DNA of 57,160 nucleotides, from the NCBI GenBank assembly GCA_902799745.1, contig CADCBQ010000014.1, forward strand, positions 1 through 57,160, in the 5' to 3' direction. The translations under genes and the position numbers were made by a program. Positions within the stretch are counted from its first letter, which is position 1. Every line of letters starts with the position of its first letter. This document shows, one piece after another, positions 1-8,700 of this stretch. The stretch comes from Fibrobacter succinogenes (GTDB lineage Bacteria; Fibrobacterota; Fibrobacteria; Fibrobacterales; Fibrobacteraceae). The notes beneath the pieces were generated by a model that was not told the DNA's origin, made no database searches, and saw only the letters and a list, made by a program, of their open reading frames with translations.

Positions 1-432
1 GATGAACATCGGGATGACGAACTTCGGCATGTCGATACCGAGCACCATCTGGCACGCAAGGAAGAACATCACCCAGCAGCCGATAAGCCAGCCCACCTGT
101 GCCATGAACGTAGAGTCCTTGCGCTTGATGCGCACGCACACGTTCCACACGTGAGCGATACTCAGGTGGACCACGGCGATGCAGAAGCAGAACAGCTGGA
201 TATGCTGCATCTGGGAGGCACCCGCCGCCTTCGGCACGAAGCTATCGGGCAAGATAGTGATCGACTGGGCGAAGGCCTTGTAGGCTTCGAACTTCGCCGG
301 GTCAGTCGGGGCACTAGTGCGAATCCAGAGCATCGCGTTCTTCAGCGGTTCAGGCAACCAGCCGTAGTTGGTGATATCCAGGTAATACGTCTTCTTTATT
401 TGGGCGTTCCCCACACTGTCGTGTGGGTCGGG
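1..432 (-). pseudogene. V-type ATP synthase subunit I, 5'-truncated and running off the window
   Basis: The reverse strand reads a membrane-protein segment through base 1. It contains an amphipathic stretch (ITILPDSF), then MQHIQLFCFCIAVVHLSIAH and a second hydrophobic helix (GWLIGCWVMFFLACQMVLG). This resembles the C-terminal membrane half of bacterial V-type ATPase subunit I (NtpI/AtpI), which forms the stator arm and ion half-channels; such proteins usually have about 600 residues. The frame closes upstream at an in-frame TAG (433-435) inside a hairpin-rich repeat, so the N-terminal half is missing. No convincing start codon or ribosome binding site is visible; a GTG near 426 is the only candidate. 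Either the gene was broken by the repeat or the contig is rearranged here. The family call rests on hydrophobic pattern and local motifs, not on an alignment. Confidence 0.6.
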
Positions 433-600
433 CTATATTCTGGGGGCAATCGGCTTCGCTTACGCTTGCCGCTCACCTCCCAGAACCAAGCCCCGCTGCG
501 CGGGTCTTGTCCCCAAGGGGTCACTATCCCTAACGCTGCGGGGGGCCCCCCGCTCCCCCTCGCAACACAGGGCACGGCCTACTCGGCCACGCCCTGTAAA
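405..600. repeat. Hairpin-rich dispersed repeat element
   Basis: This stretch has no credible gene and is much more structured than its surroundings. It holds several inverted repeats: CCCACAC/GTGTGGG near 412-427, CCCGC/GCGGG near 493-503, a perfect 16-bp palindrome of G and C at 538-553, and an imperfect stem CAGGGC/GCCCTG spanning 568-596. The phrases GGGCGTTCCCC near the start and ATCCCTAACGC near 526-536 recall the widespread short intergenic repeats of Bacteroidota genomes, from memory. It abuts the broken V-type ATPase gene. Its function is unknown; it may be a selfish palindromic element or a structured RNA. Confidence 0.5.
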
Positions 601-602
601 TC

Positions 603-638
603 AAAAAAACTCCTGCCTGATTTTTTATCAGGCAGGAG
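603..638 (-). terminator. Rho-independent terminator of the DUF6261 gene
   Basis: A perfect 12-bp stem (610-621 pairing with 627-638, CTCCTGCCTGAT and its complement) with a five-base T loop is followed on the minus strand by seven U residues (A tract at 603-609). It lies 29 bases past the stop codon of the minus-strand gene at 668-1441, as expected for an intrinsic terminator. Confidence 0.85.
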
Positions 639-667
639 CATTGTTATTCAAGTTATGTCGTTTACAG

Positions 668-1441
668 CTATGCGGCATTTTCCTCTTCCTTCGTTTCGGT
701 GGGGAAATCTACCACGGTCGTCTCGGGAGACTCGGTCGTATTCTTCCCTTTTCCCTTGCGAAGTTTCAGGTGCACCTTCTTCTGGTCGATGTGGCTGTTC
801 ACGGCGTTGATGAACTGGATGCAGCCTTCGTCCTTGTCGAGGGTGGCCTTGCCGATTGCAAGCGTCGTCACGATTCCGAATCCTTCGAGGCAGCGTTCGC
901 GATACACCTTGTTGGCGTCGGCCACCTTCGAAGCGATTTCCTTGTTGCGGTTCTGCACCGCCGTCAGGTATTCGTTGTGCTTGCTTTCGAGGTTTTCGAG
1001 CCAGGGCTTGAATCCGCAGGCGCTCAACTTGTCATCACCAATTTCCTTGAGGGTATTGATGAGGTTCGTGAAAGTACCCGTGGACTGGTCCTGATTCAGC
1101 CTCGTGGGGTCGGCGTTCTCGGCAAAGATCTTGCGGAGACGTTCTCCCGTGGCAACCACGCCGCTGTCGGCAAGCGACTTGAGGCTCTTCGCAAAGTTCC
1201 TGCAAGAGGAGTAGGCGGCATTGCGTTCGGAATCAAGGCGGCTGACGGCCCTTGCGGCAGATTCGTCGACAGACACTTCAATGAGGTTAGCGTATTCGGT
1301 TACAGAGGTGCGGTAGGCTTCGATGGACTTGCGAATCTCTTCGCTGGTGATGCTTGCAGTCTGCTCAACGAAGTACTTGTGGAGTCCCAGAAATTCTTCG
1401 TTGCGGAGTGTTCTGTAGTTGAGAGCGTGAATCTTCATCAT
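668..1441 (-). CDS. DUF6261 family protein
   Basis: The 257-residue protein starts MMKIHALNYRTLRNEEFLGL, the characteristic opening of DUF6261 proteins found mainly in Bacteroidota and Fibrobacterota. The function is unknown. The sequence is largely helical and charged, with no signal peptide or membrane segment, so it is probably cytoplasmic. The C-terminal 40 residues are low-complexity and rich in Lys, Glu and Thr. A GAGGAT ribosome binding site lies eight bases before the first ATG (1441); a second ATG follows immediately at 1438. The gene stands alone, ending in a strong terminator. A long open frame on the opposite strand is a shadow of this gene. Confidence 0.8.
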   Translation of the reverse strand: MMKIHALNYRTLRNEEFLGLHKYFVEQTASITSEEIRKSIEAYRTSVTEYANLIEVSVDESAARAVSRLDSERNAAYSSCRNFAKSLKSLADSGVVATGERLRKIFAENADPTRLNQDQSTGTFTNLINTLKEIGDDKLSACGFKPWLENLESKHNEYLTAVQNRNKEIASKVADANKVYRERCLEGFGIVTTLAIGKATLDKDEGCIQFINAVNSHIDQKKVHLKLRKGKGKNTTESPETTVVDFPTETKEEENAA

Positions 1442-1578
1442 GATTCTATCCTCGTTCTTGAAGGTTGTCGGTTTTTGTCTCAGGAACTCTTGCGTTCCCT
1501 TGTCTTCAAAGATACCGCCAAAATTTCAAAAGCGTATCACCCCAAATGCCCGTTTCCGACGAAAAAACAAAAATTAAG

Positions 1579-1619
1579 GACAAAGTGTAATTGAGTACAA
1601 ACTAACTAAAAACTTTGTC
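1579..1619 (-). terminator. Possible weak terminator after the SecA-like gene
   Basis: An inverted repeat (GACAAAGT at 1579-1586 and ACTTTGTC at 1612-1619) with a long 25-base loop precedes a T-rich minus-strand stretch. It lies 60 bases beyond the stop codon of the SecA-like gene. The long loop makes it weak. It could equally be an operator for the DUF6261 gene, whose promoter must lie in 1442-1678. I see no other clear signal in that 237-base gap. Confidence 0.3.
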
Positions 1620-1678
1620 TGGGTTGCATTATTTTTTGTAAAAGTTGTGTCACGGCGATGTGTAGATTCTACACAGTC

Positions 1679-3622
1679 CTACACGCCGTTCCCACTGAAG
1701 CCGAGAGAATCTTCCAGCCAGGTGTCTGTCCGCTGCACCGAAAGGCGACTTTTCATCGCTTTTCTGCCCGCCGAATACTGCGCCCACCTCACGGCGAGCG
1801 CAGAGAGCCGTCCGAGATGCCGCATAAGGGTCCACAGCGGTCCCGGCAGGTTCCGGCGCAGCACATCATCCTCGAAACTTGCGTAGTGGCTTGCGCTGCC
1901 GGGGTCCCCCTGCCTTGCGGCGCGCCCGAACAACTGCCGGTCGATTCTGGACGACGGGTTACATTCCGTGGCAATCACGTGCAGTCCACCAAGTTTCTTT
2001 ACCTTGTCCGGTATCTTGATATCCGTGCCGCGCCCGGCCATGTTTGTAGCGACCGTTATCGCACCCAGGCGTCCGGCACGCTCGATAATCGCGGCCTCGT
2101 CATCGCTACGCACGGCGTTTATAACGCGGCATTCAAGCCCGAGAGCCGTAATCATTTCGGCCAGCGTTTCGCTTTCGTCTATATCCTTCGTCCCAATAAG
2201 CACGGGGCGACCCGTCGCATGGACATTCATCACTTCACGGACTATGGCGACACGCTTGCTTTCCTTTGTAGAGAAAATCCTGAGCATGGAGATCTTGCGA
2301 AGACAGCGGCGATGGTTCGGGACGCAGAGGACCGGGGACCCGTAAATAGTCCAGAATTCACCGAGGGCCTCCTTACCGGTCCCCGTCATGCCCGAGAAAT
2401 TCTTGTACAGCCTAAAGAATCGCTGGAAACTCATTCGGGCCTCAGTTTCCTTGAGCCCCGAAAGTTCCAGCCCTTCCTTCAGTTCTATCATCTGGTGAAG
2501 CCCGCCGTTCCAGGAACGCATGGGCATCTTGCGGCCCGTGGACTCGTCCACGATTACGACCTTACCCTCTTCCACCACATACTGGCGACCGGCTACAAAA
2601 AGGTACCGCGCCGTCAGCGCCTGCCGAATCAGGTCCTTCAGGAACGCCGCCTTGGAAAAGCCGCTCGACGCGGGGCCTTCGAGCCATTCGTCCATGTCCG
2701 TCAAGAAATGGATTGTGCGCAGCTTGCCATCGACAAGGAAGTCGATTCCTTCCTGCAACTTTCCCGAAAGTTCATAGGCCTGCCTGCAGCTTTCGTTAAA
2801 GCCCTCGTTCTTGTTTTCCCTAGAAATAATCAGCGGCGTCACGGCCTCGTCAATCAACACGTTATCAGCCTCATCGACAATGGCGGTGCATAGCCCCCGC
2901 TGCACCACTCCCCTGCCGAACTCCCCGCCCTGCAGGCTGAAGCGGTCCAGGAGCCGCTTCGAAAAGTTCTGCATCTTCCCCATGGCAATGCGGTCGCGCA
3001 AGAAGTCGGCCAGCACTTCCTTCGCCGTAGAGTAGGTAATCGCGGCGGCATAGCCCGCCCTCCGTTCTTCCGGCTTCATCGCACCGGTCACGGCTCCCAC
3101 GGTAAGGCCACAATAGTCAAACAGCGGCTTCATTATCTGCGCGTCGCGGCTTGCCAGGTAATCATTGGCGGTTATCACATGGCACGGCATACCCGACAAG
3201 CCGCGCACCGCGGCACACATGGCGGCGGTAATCGTCTTGCCCTCGCCGGTGGACATCTCGGCGATATAGCCATGATAAAGGCAAAGGGCACCCGCAATCT
3301 GCTCCACATAGGGCCTATACCCCATCGTCCGGAAAGCGGCCTCCCGCATCAACGCGAAGGCCTCGCAAAGAACGGAATCGTCCACGGGGCGCTTGAACAA
3401 GACAGCAAGCCCTTCTATCCGCCCTTTCAGCTCGGCGTCAGACTTTTCCGAAAGGCTACGGCCAAGGCTGTCTATTTTCCGTGCGGTCCGCAGAATACGC
3501 CTGATAACGGAACGACGGCTCTTGAAACGGCCGACCAGCCTGAAAACAAAGGCGTCGATACCCACGGGAATCTTCTCCACGCGTTTCAACGAAGTAAGCC
3601 TGTAGTCGCCAGTCAAGTCCAT
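1679..3622 (-). CDS. SecA-like translocase ATPase, short form
   Basis: The 647-residue protein is a clear SecA homologue. It has Walker A STGEGKT (about 124-130), DEAD-type Walker B VDEAD (249-253) followed by LIDEAVTPLIIS, the preprotein-crosslinking region (VVIVDESTGRKMP), FSGMTGTGKEA, TNMAGRGTDI and the helicase motif QLFGRAARQGDPGS. Housekeeping SecA usually has 800-900 residues. This one ends soon after the motor, so the long C-terminal scaffold and zinc-binding tail are reduced or absent. The start is the ATG whose A is the last base of the upstream stop codon (TGATG, 3622), giving tight coupling to the M50-HlyD gene; longer upstream frames overlap that gene and are rejected. It is probably an accessory SecA dedicated to the LEPR-tagged giant proteins. 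That role is inferred from context. Confidence 0.9.
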   Translation of the reverse strand: MDLTGDYRLTSLKRVEKIPVGIDAFVFRLVGRFKSRRSVIRRILRTARKIDSLGRSLSEKSDAELKGRIEGLAVLFKRPVDDSVLCEAFALMREAAFRTMGYRPYVEQIAGALCLYHGYIAEMSTGEGKTITAAMCAAVRGLSGMPCHVITANDYLASRDAQIMKPLFDYCGLTVGAVTGAMKPEERRAGYAAAITYSTAKEVLADFLRDRIAMGKMQNFSKRLLDRFSLQGGEFGRGVVQRGLCTAIVDEADNVLIDEAVTPLIISRENKNEGFNESCRQAYELSGKLQEGIDFLVDGKLRTIHFLTDMDEWLEGPASSGFSKAAFLKDLIRQALTARYLFVAGRQYVVEEGKVVIVDESTGRKMPMRSWNGGLHQMIELKEGLELSGLKETEARMSFQRFFRLYKNFSGMTGTGKEALGEFWTIYGSPVLCVPNHRRCLRKISMLRIFSTKESKRVAIVREVMNVHATGRPVLIGTKDIDESETLAEMITALGLECRVINAVRSDDEAAIIERAGRLGAITVATNMAGRGTDIKIPDKVKKLGGLHVIATECNPSSRIDRQLFGRAARQGDPGSASHYASFEDDVLRRNLPGPLWTLMRHLGRLSALAVRWAQYSAGRKAMKSRLSVQRTDTWLEDSLGFSGNGV

Positions 3623-5781
3623 CACATCTTGTAGTATTTTTGCAACGCCTGCCGTACCTTGCGTATCCCCTGGACGGCCAAGGGAGCATAGCCAAGCTGA
3701 ATACGAATCTTGCCCGTCCTTCCGTGCAGGCGGCGAACATCCATCGAATCGGGCATCTCGGCCCTTACAAGGTAAACGGGTTCCGCCGTCTGTTCCGAAT
3801 ACCCGTCGCTCTTCGTCTCGACTTCCCCACCCCCGAGCCAACCCAGCGCATTCGAGGGCAAGCGGTCTTGCGCACTGGGGATAGCCATGGCAGAGACCAC
3901 CTTCAGTTCCTTAAATACATCGCCGTGCAAGCGCACCGACGCGCGAACGGGCTTGTCCGTAAACAACCTTGCGCCATCTTCCTGGTTTACCACTGCCAAA
4001 AAATCGAACGCGGTCGTATCCAGCAAAATGCCCAGCGAATCGCCCTTGCCTACCCAGCGCCCCTGATAGTCCTCGATGCCGGGCGCACTCCAGATTCCGT
4101 CCATCCCCGCGACAAGTGCAAGTTCGCTCTCGCTCTTTTCGAGTTCTTCAAGTTCCTGCTTCAATACCGAAAGTCGCTTTTCGAGCGGGTGCATGTCCTC
4201 GGGGGCCTCGTTCAGTGCACGGTAATACATCTGCCGCGCTTCCTGTATTTCGGAGCGCTTGGCCTCGGCGGCATACTTGATTTCCAGATTCTCCAGGAGC
4301 ACGAGCGTGTCGCCCTTCCTTACCGCACTGTAGCTTTCGCGGTATAGCCTGGTGGCAAAGCCGCCCTCGTTCGCTATGGTGTTCTCGTAATGGCGGGCTT
4401 CCAGTACGCCCGGGGCCGTAAACGTATCGGGAACGGGCAAGTAGAACAGCGCCGCAAACAGCAGGGTAAAAAAGGCTACCGTCAAGACTGCCGCACGGTT
4501 ACGGACCTGCGAAAGCCCCGGCCCCCAAAAGACATACCTGAAAAACTTGCCTACCGGAATAACTACCATGGTAAGGCAAAGCAGCACACCCATGACAAAC
4601 GAAAGTATCAGGTAATGCGCCGATATGGCGACAATGAACCCCGCAAAGAGGAAAAACCTATAGACAGCGCTGGATATCCCGTAAACCGTGTATATCACCT
4701 TCTCGCTCGCCCTGAAGGCGACCGGTTCCGCGTCGCGCTTACGGAAGGCATATCGTTCCAGAAGGTACTGCAGGTGCCGTACGGAATGCTGTTGCAGGTT
4801 CGGCATGTCCAGCAGGTCGGTCAATATGTAGTAGCCGTCAAAGCGCATGAGCGGGTTCACGTTGAACAGCACCGTAGAGACCGAGCAGATGATGAACACA
4901 TTGTAGCAGAGCGCGCGGGCCGTGCCGCCGCCCAGGTTCGCCCAGAGTATGAGCGCCACCGAGGCTATAAAGAACTCGAAGAGCATTCCCGCGGCCCCCA
5001 CAAAGGCACGGTGCCGCTTCTTGCGGAAAGACCAGCTCGCCGTGGCATCCACATACGGCAGCGGCGCAAGGAGCATGAACATCACGCCCAGCGTATGGAC
5101 CTCGCCGCCATATTTCTTGACGACGCTCGCATGCCCGAACTCGTGGAACAGCTTCACGAACACGGTACACACGTACACCCAGCCAATGTTCGACGGAGCA
5201 AGGAACCCCGCGCTCTGGTCCTTGAGTGCGTCAAAGTTCTCGACACCGTACTTGACGGCGACAATGACCGTCGCAAGCCACACCAGCATCATCGGCGTAC
5301 TGAGCAGAATGCGGATCAGCCACCGTAAACGGTTCAGGAGCGGGTCGGGGTCGAATACCGGTATTCGCAGGAAAAAGATATTGAGCAAGGTGGACTTGAC
5401 CTTCTTGCGGGTCTTTTTCTTGTCGCGGTCGAAAAGTTTCGTGCCATCTTCCACGCCGTCATAAAGCAGCATGTTGGCCTGGTAAAGCTGCGCGAGCATC
5501 TCGATGACTTCGCCCTGGCCCGGGATGTCGCCCTCGCCGCTTTCCAGCATGCTGTTCCAAATTTCGCCTACGGTCCTACTCACGGAAAGTCGAGAAACAA
5601 AGGAATAGGCCCCCTGCGGCAGGCGGAAATACTGGTTGGTGAACGGCTCGTAGAGCACATACCACAAGACGCCACGATATATCTGGCGATGAATGCGGAC
5701 GCTCGAACGGAGAGCTATACGGCTCCCCGCAAGGCGATACCACGATTCGTGGAAAATCTTGCGCTGACGGTCCTGTATCAC
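3622..5781 (-). CDS. M50-type membrane metalloprotease fused to a HlyD-like adaptor
   Basis: The 719-residue protein has an N-terminal part of about 120 residues resembling PqqD-like regions. Several membrane helices follow, with the zinc motif HEFGH (213-217) and the second M50 motif NPLMRFDGYY (309-318) characteristic of site-2-protease-type enzymes. After residue about 430 a transmembrane segment leads into a periplasmic section with paired beta segments and a coiled coil (about 500-570), as in HlyD/membrane-fusion adaptors. All expected zinc ligands (two His, Glu, Asp) are present, so it is probably active. The start is a GTG three bases after the stop of the giant gene (TAA-GAA-GTG), and its stop overlaps the SecA-like start. 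The coupling strongly suggests work on the giant protein, as translocon component, processing protease or both (inference). Confidence 0.85.
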   Translation of the reverse strand: MIQDRQRKIFHESWYRLAGSRIALRSSVRIHRQIYRGVLWYVLYEPFTNQYFRLPQGAYSFVSRLSVSRTVGEIWNSMLESGEGDIPGQGEVIEMLAQLYQANMLLYDGVEDGTKLFDRDKKKTRKKVKSTLLNIFFLRIPVFDPDPLLNRLRWLIRILLSTPMMLVWLATVIVAVKYGVENFDALKDQSAGFLAPSNIGWVYVCTVFVKLFHEFGHASVVKKYGGEVHTLGVMFMLLAPLPYVDATASWSFRKKRHRAFVGAAGMLFEFFIASVALILWANLGGGTARALCYNVFIICSVSTVLFNVNPLMRFDGYYILTDLLDMPNLQQHSVRHLQYLLERYAFRKRDAEPVAFRASEKVIYTVYGISSAVYRFFLFAGFIVAISAHYLILSFVMGVLLCLTMVVIPVGKFFRYVFWGPGLSQVRNRAAVLTVAFFTLLFAALFYLPVPDTFTAPGVLEARHYENTIANEGGFATRLYRESYSAVRKGDTLVLLENLEIKYAAEAKRSEIQEARQMYYRALNEAPEDMHPLEKRLSVLKQELEELEKSESELALVAGMDGIWSAPGIEDYQGRWVGKGDSLGILLDTTAFDFLAVVNQEDGARLFTDKPVRASVRLHGDVFKELKVVSAMAIPSAQDRLPSNALGWLGGGEVETKSDGYSEQTAEPVYLVRAEMPDSMDVRRLHGRTGKIRIQLGYAPLAVQGIRKVRQALQKYYKM

Positions 5782-5784
5782 TTC

Positions 5785-8700
5785 TTAGGCCCCGATAGAA
5801 ATCACGGCGGTGCCTGCGGTGAGTGCGGTCACGCGAATTTCGTAGCGGTTGTCGCCATTGGGTGTGTCAGGTATATCCACTGTGAAGTAGTAGCCTTCCT
5901 GCGTCGAGGCCGTCATGGTTGTGCCGTTCACGTCCCATTCCCATGCAAGGGCGGGGACGCTATGGCCCTGGCCGTCGGCCACCATCACGATATTCGGATG
6001 CCACCACTGGTTGCCAGGCCAGGTGTCGCTTACCAGCAACATCGTCTCACCAGCGGCAAAGGTAATCACCTGCGCACTGGAAACGTCCACAATGCGTGAA
6101 ATCTTGCCAGGGGTCGCCTCCTGCTGCAGGACCCAATCCTTGTTCGTGACATCCGCGTAAAAATCGGTATCCCCATTCGCAGATGTTTCCGGGGTGACAC
6201 CCGGCACTCCCCCGTTCTCGAACTTGTCTTGGATATCCCCGGCATCGGTATCGTTGTTGCCCAGGAAAACCTCGGGCGTCGATGTCGTCACCGTATGCTG
6301 TTCCAGCATGATTTCCACGCTGGGGGCGAACACGCCCACGGGGTTGTTGTGTTCGAGGATCAACGAGGCGTTGTCGCCAAGGGCCACATCGTCGCCGTCG
6401 CCCATGGTAATCGTATCACCGAAGTCGCCACCGACAATCACGTCGCGGTCCTTGCCCGTCAAGATGGTGTCGCCCATCTCGATGGGTTCGTCATTTTCGT
6501 CAAGCGGAATTTCCACGGCCGCGCCGTCATAATGTATGCTCTCGGCCTCGATGGCTCGGTTCGCGTAGTCGGCCAGGTTCTCGTTGCGGGCGAACGGCGT
6601 GTCTATATCGAAAGTCACGCGGGCGTCGTCACCAAAGACCAGGTCCTTGTCGTGGTCGCCGCCCACGGCGATATCCTCTTCGCGGTTCGTGCCCGCGACC
6701 ACCTGCACGGCAGTAATCACGGGCAGGTTCAGCGGCCACTGGTTCGTGTCAGTGAACAGGTTGCGGATTCGCACCTCGAAGGTAGCGGAGCTCACACCGT
6801 GGAACACCACGTAGTTGCCAATCAGGCGCATGTCGGGCGCAACCTGCGAAAGCAGTTCATCGGCAGTCGGGGCGGTCGCGCATTCCACAAGGCGGTAGTC
6901 GCCGTCGAAATGGCTACCGGTCCAATCGTTCAGGTAGTAGTGCTGGTCGGGCGTAGCACCGCCCACCTGGTGGCCCCATACATCGAACAGGTAGTTGTAG
7001 GTGTCCGTGTTCTGCTGGTCGCCGCCGAGGTACACATACACATCGCATGGTGCACCGTCCGCGAAGGAATCAAGGTTCGTAAGCGTGAGCTTGATTTCCT
7101 GCTGCTGTTGGGCCGCATAGTAGGCGTTGAACAGTTTCGAGTTCGAGGTGTCACCGTCAAGCTGGGCGTCGTCCTTCGGCATCAGGCTCGAGTTCTGCGT
7201 TCCGTCGCCCACGGCAGTATCGTAGGCAACCAGCGAAATGCCAATGCCATCGTGCGTTACGGGGTCGTTCGTGTAGTTCTCGCCAACGACATGCAGACCG
7301 TTGTTCTTTATGTAAAGGTTCGTCCAGTCGTTATCCGCGACAACACCCGCCGTCTCCCCAACCATCTCGCTTGCGGTCGCGTTCTCGCGGGTAAAGTTGA
7401 ACGAAGCAACCTGGATTCCGTCGAGCATCGTTTCTGCGGCGGCTGTCGCGCCGGATTCGATGTGGTCGGCCCCCTGGCCGCCTACCACGACATCGTTGCC
7501 GTTACCCGTGTAAATATGGTCGTTGTAGTCGCCCGCCACCGTGCGTGAATCAAGCGACTCGGCAAGCGATAGCGTAGAGGCCGTGGCCTCGGAGCTGTCG
7601 CGATCGGTAAAGACCATCTTGGCATTGTCGCCGAACACAACATCGTTGTCGTAAATGCCGTAGCGTTCGTCGCCGTAGGTCGTCAAGGTGTCGCCACCCG
7701 TGCCGCCCACCACGATATCGTCGCCACCGGAAGTGTAAACCGTGTCGGCTCCGCCATGGGCAATGTCGGTAGAGGCGGCCACATCCTGCGCGTGGAGGGT
7801 TCCCTTCACCTGGATGGCGGCTATGCCCGGAATGTCCTTGCCGTTGATGTTGTCGAGCGTGTAGCCGTCCTCGATAATCACGCGGAAGTTGTCGGCGGCA
7901 ACACCCGCTGGGACCTCGAACACCACGTAGTTGCCCGTGGTGTCTATTAGCACGGCATCATCGCCAGTCAATTCACCAGAGAGAACCGCCGCATTGTGCG
8001 CAAGGTCCGCCAGAATGTCCTCGGCGCTGGTGTATTCGGAACGCTTGTAGGTGCCGTTGAAGTTGGAACCGGCGCAGTCGTTCACGTAGAAACTCTGCAG
8101 GGCAACTGTCGAATTCCCTACATACAAGCTCACCTTGCGGATGCTCTGGCCTTCCCAGGAATTCGCGTCGGGCATGTCAAGGTAGACGGCCACCCTGTAA
8201 TCGGTAAAGTACTGTGCAAGGCCATCCACGGCGACTTCCAGCCTGTTGTCGCATTGGTTGCCAGGGGCGGTCGTCATGTAGCCGCTGTTCATGAGCGCCG
8301 CATCGGCATCGGTAGAGGCGTTCGGAAGGTTGTGGCTGTAGGCCTGCAGATTGATGCGGTTGTCGGTGCTCGTATTGCGGTGGCTCTCGATGCCGCCGTA
8401 GCTCACGCTCACGGCGCTTGCGCGGGTGTTGTCGTCAAAGCGCACAATCTCGCGGTCATCGTTGCCGTAGGTCCCGGCGAGGCTACCGCCCACATTGTTC
8501 CAGTTCGCCTTCGCGAAATCTGCCGCACCCGCAACATCTTCCGAAGAAAGCCCCGTCTGCGAGGCACCCATGAAGTTGAACGAGAGCGTCGCCTCGGTGC
8601 GGGTCTCGGGAACATTCTCCTGTTCAAGGGCTTCCGCCAGGGCGGCATGCCCTCCGAAGGTGGCGTAGCCGTCATCACCGAATACAAGGTCGTTGCCATT

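Noticed and set aside
641..1594. 317-codon plus-strand frame over the DUF6261 gene
   Set aside because: The minus-strand frame has a recognisable family opening, a ribosome binding site and a matching terminator. The plus frame has none.
1658..2893. 411-codon plus-strand frame over the SecA-like gene
   Set aside because: The minus strand encodes all SecA motifs, so the plus frame is a shadow.
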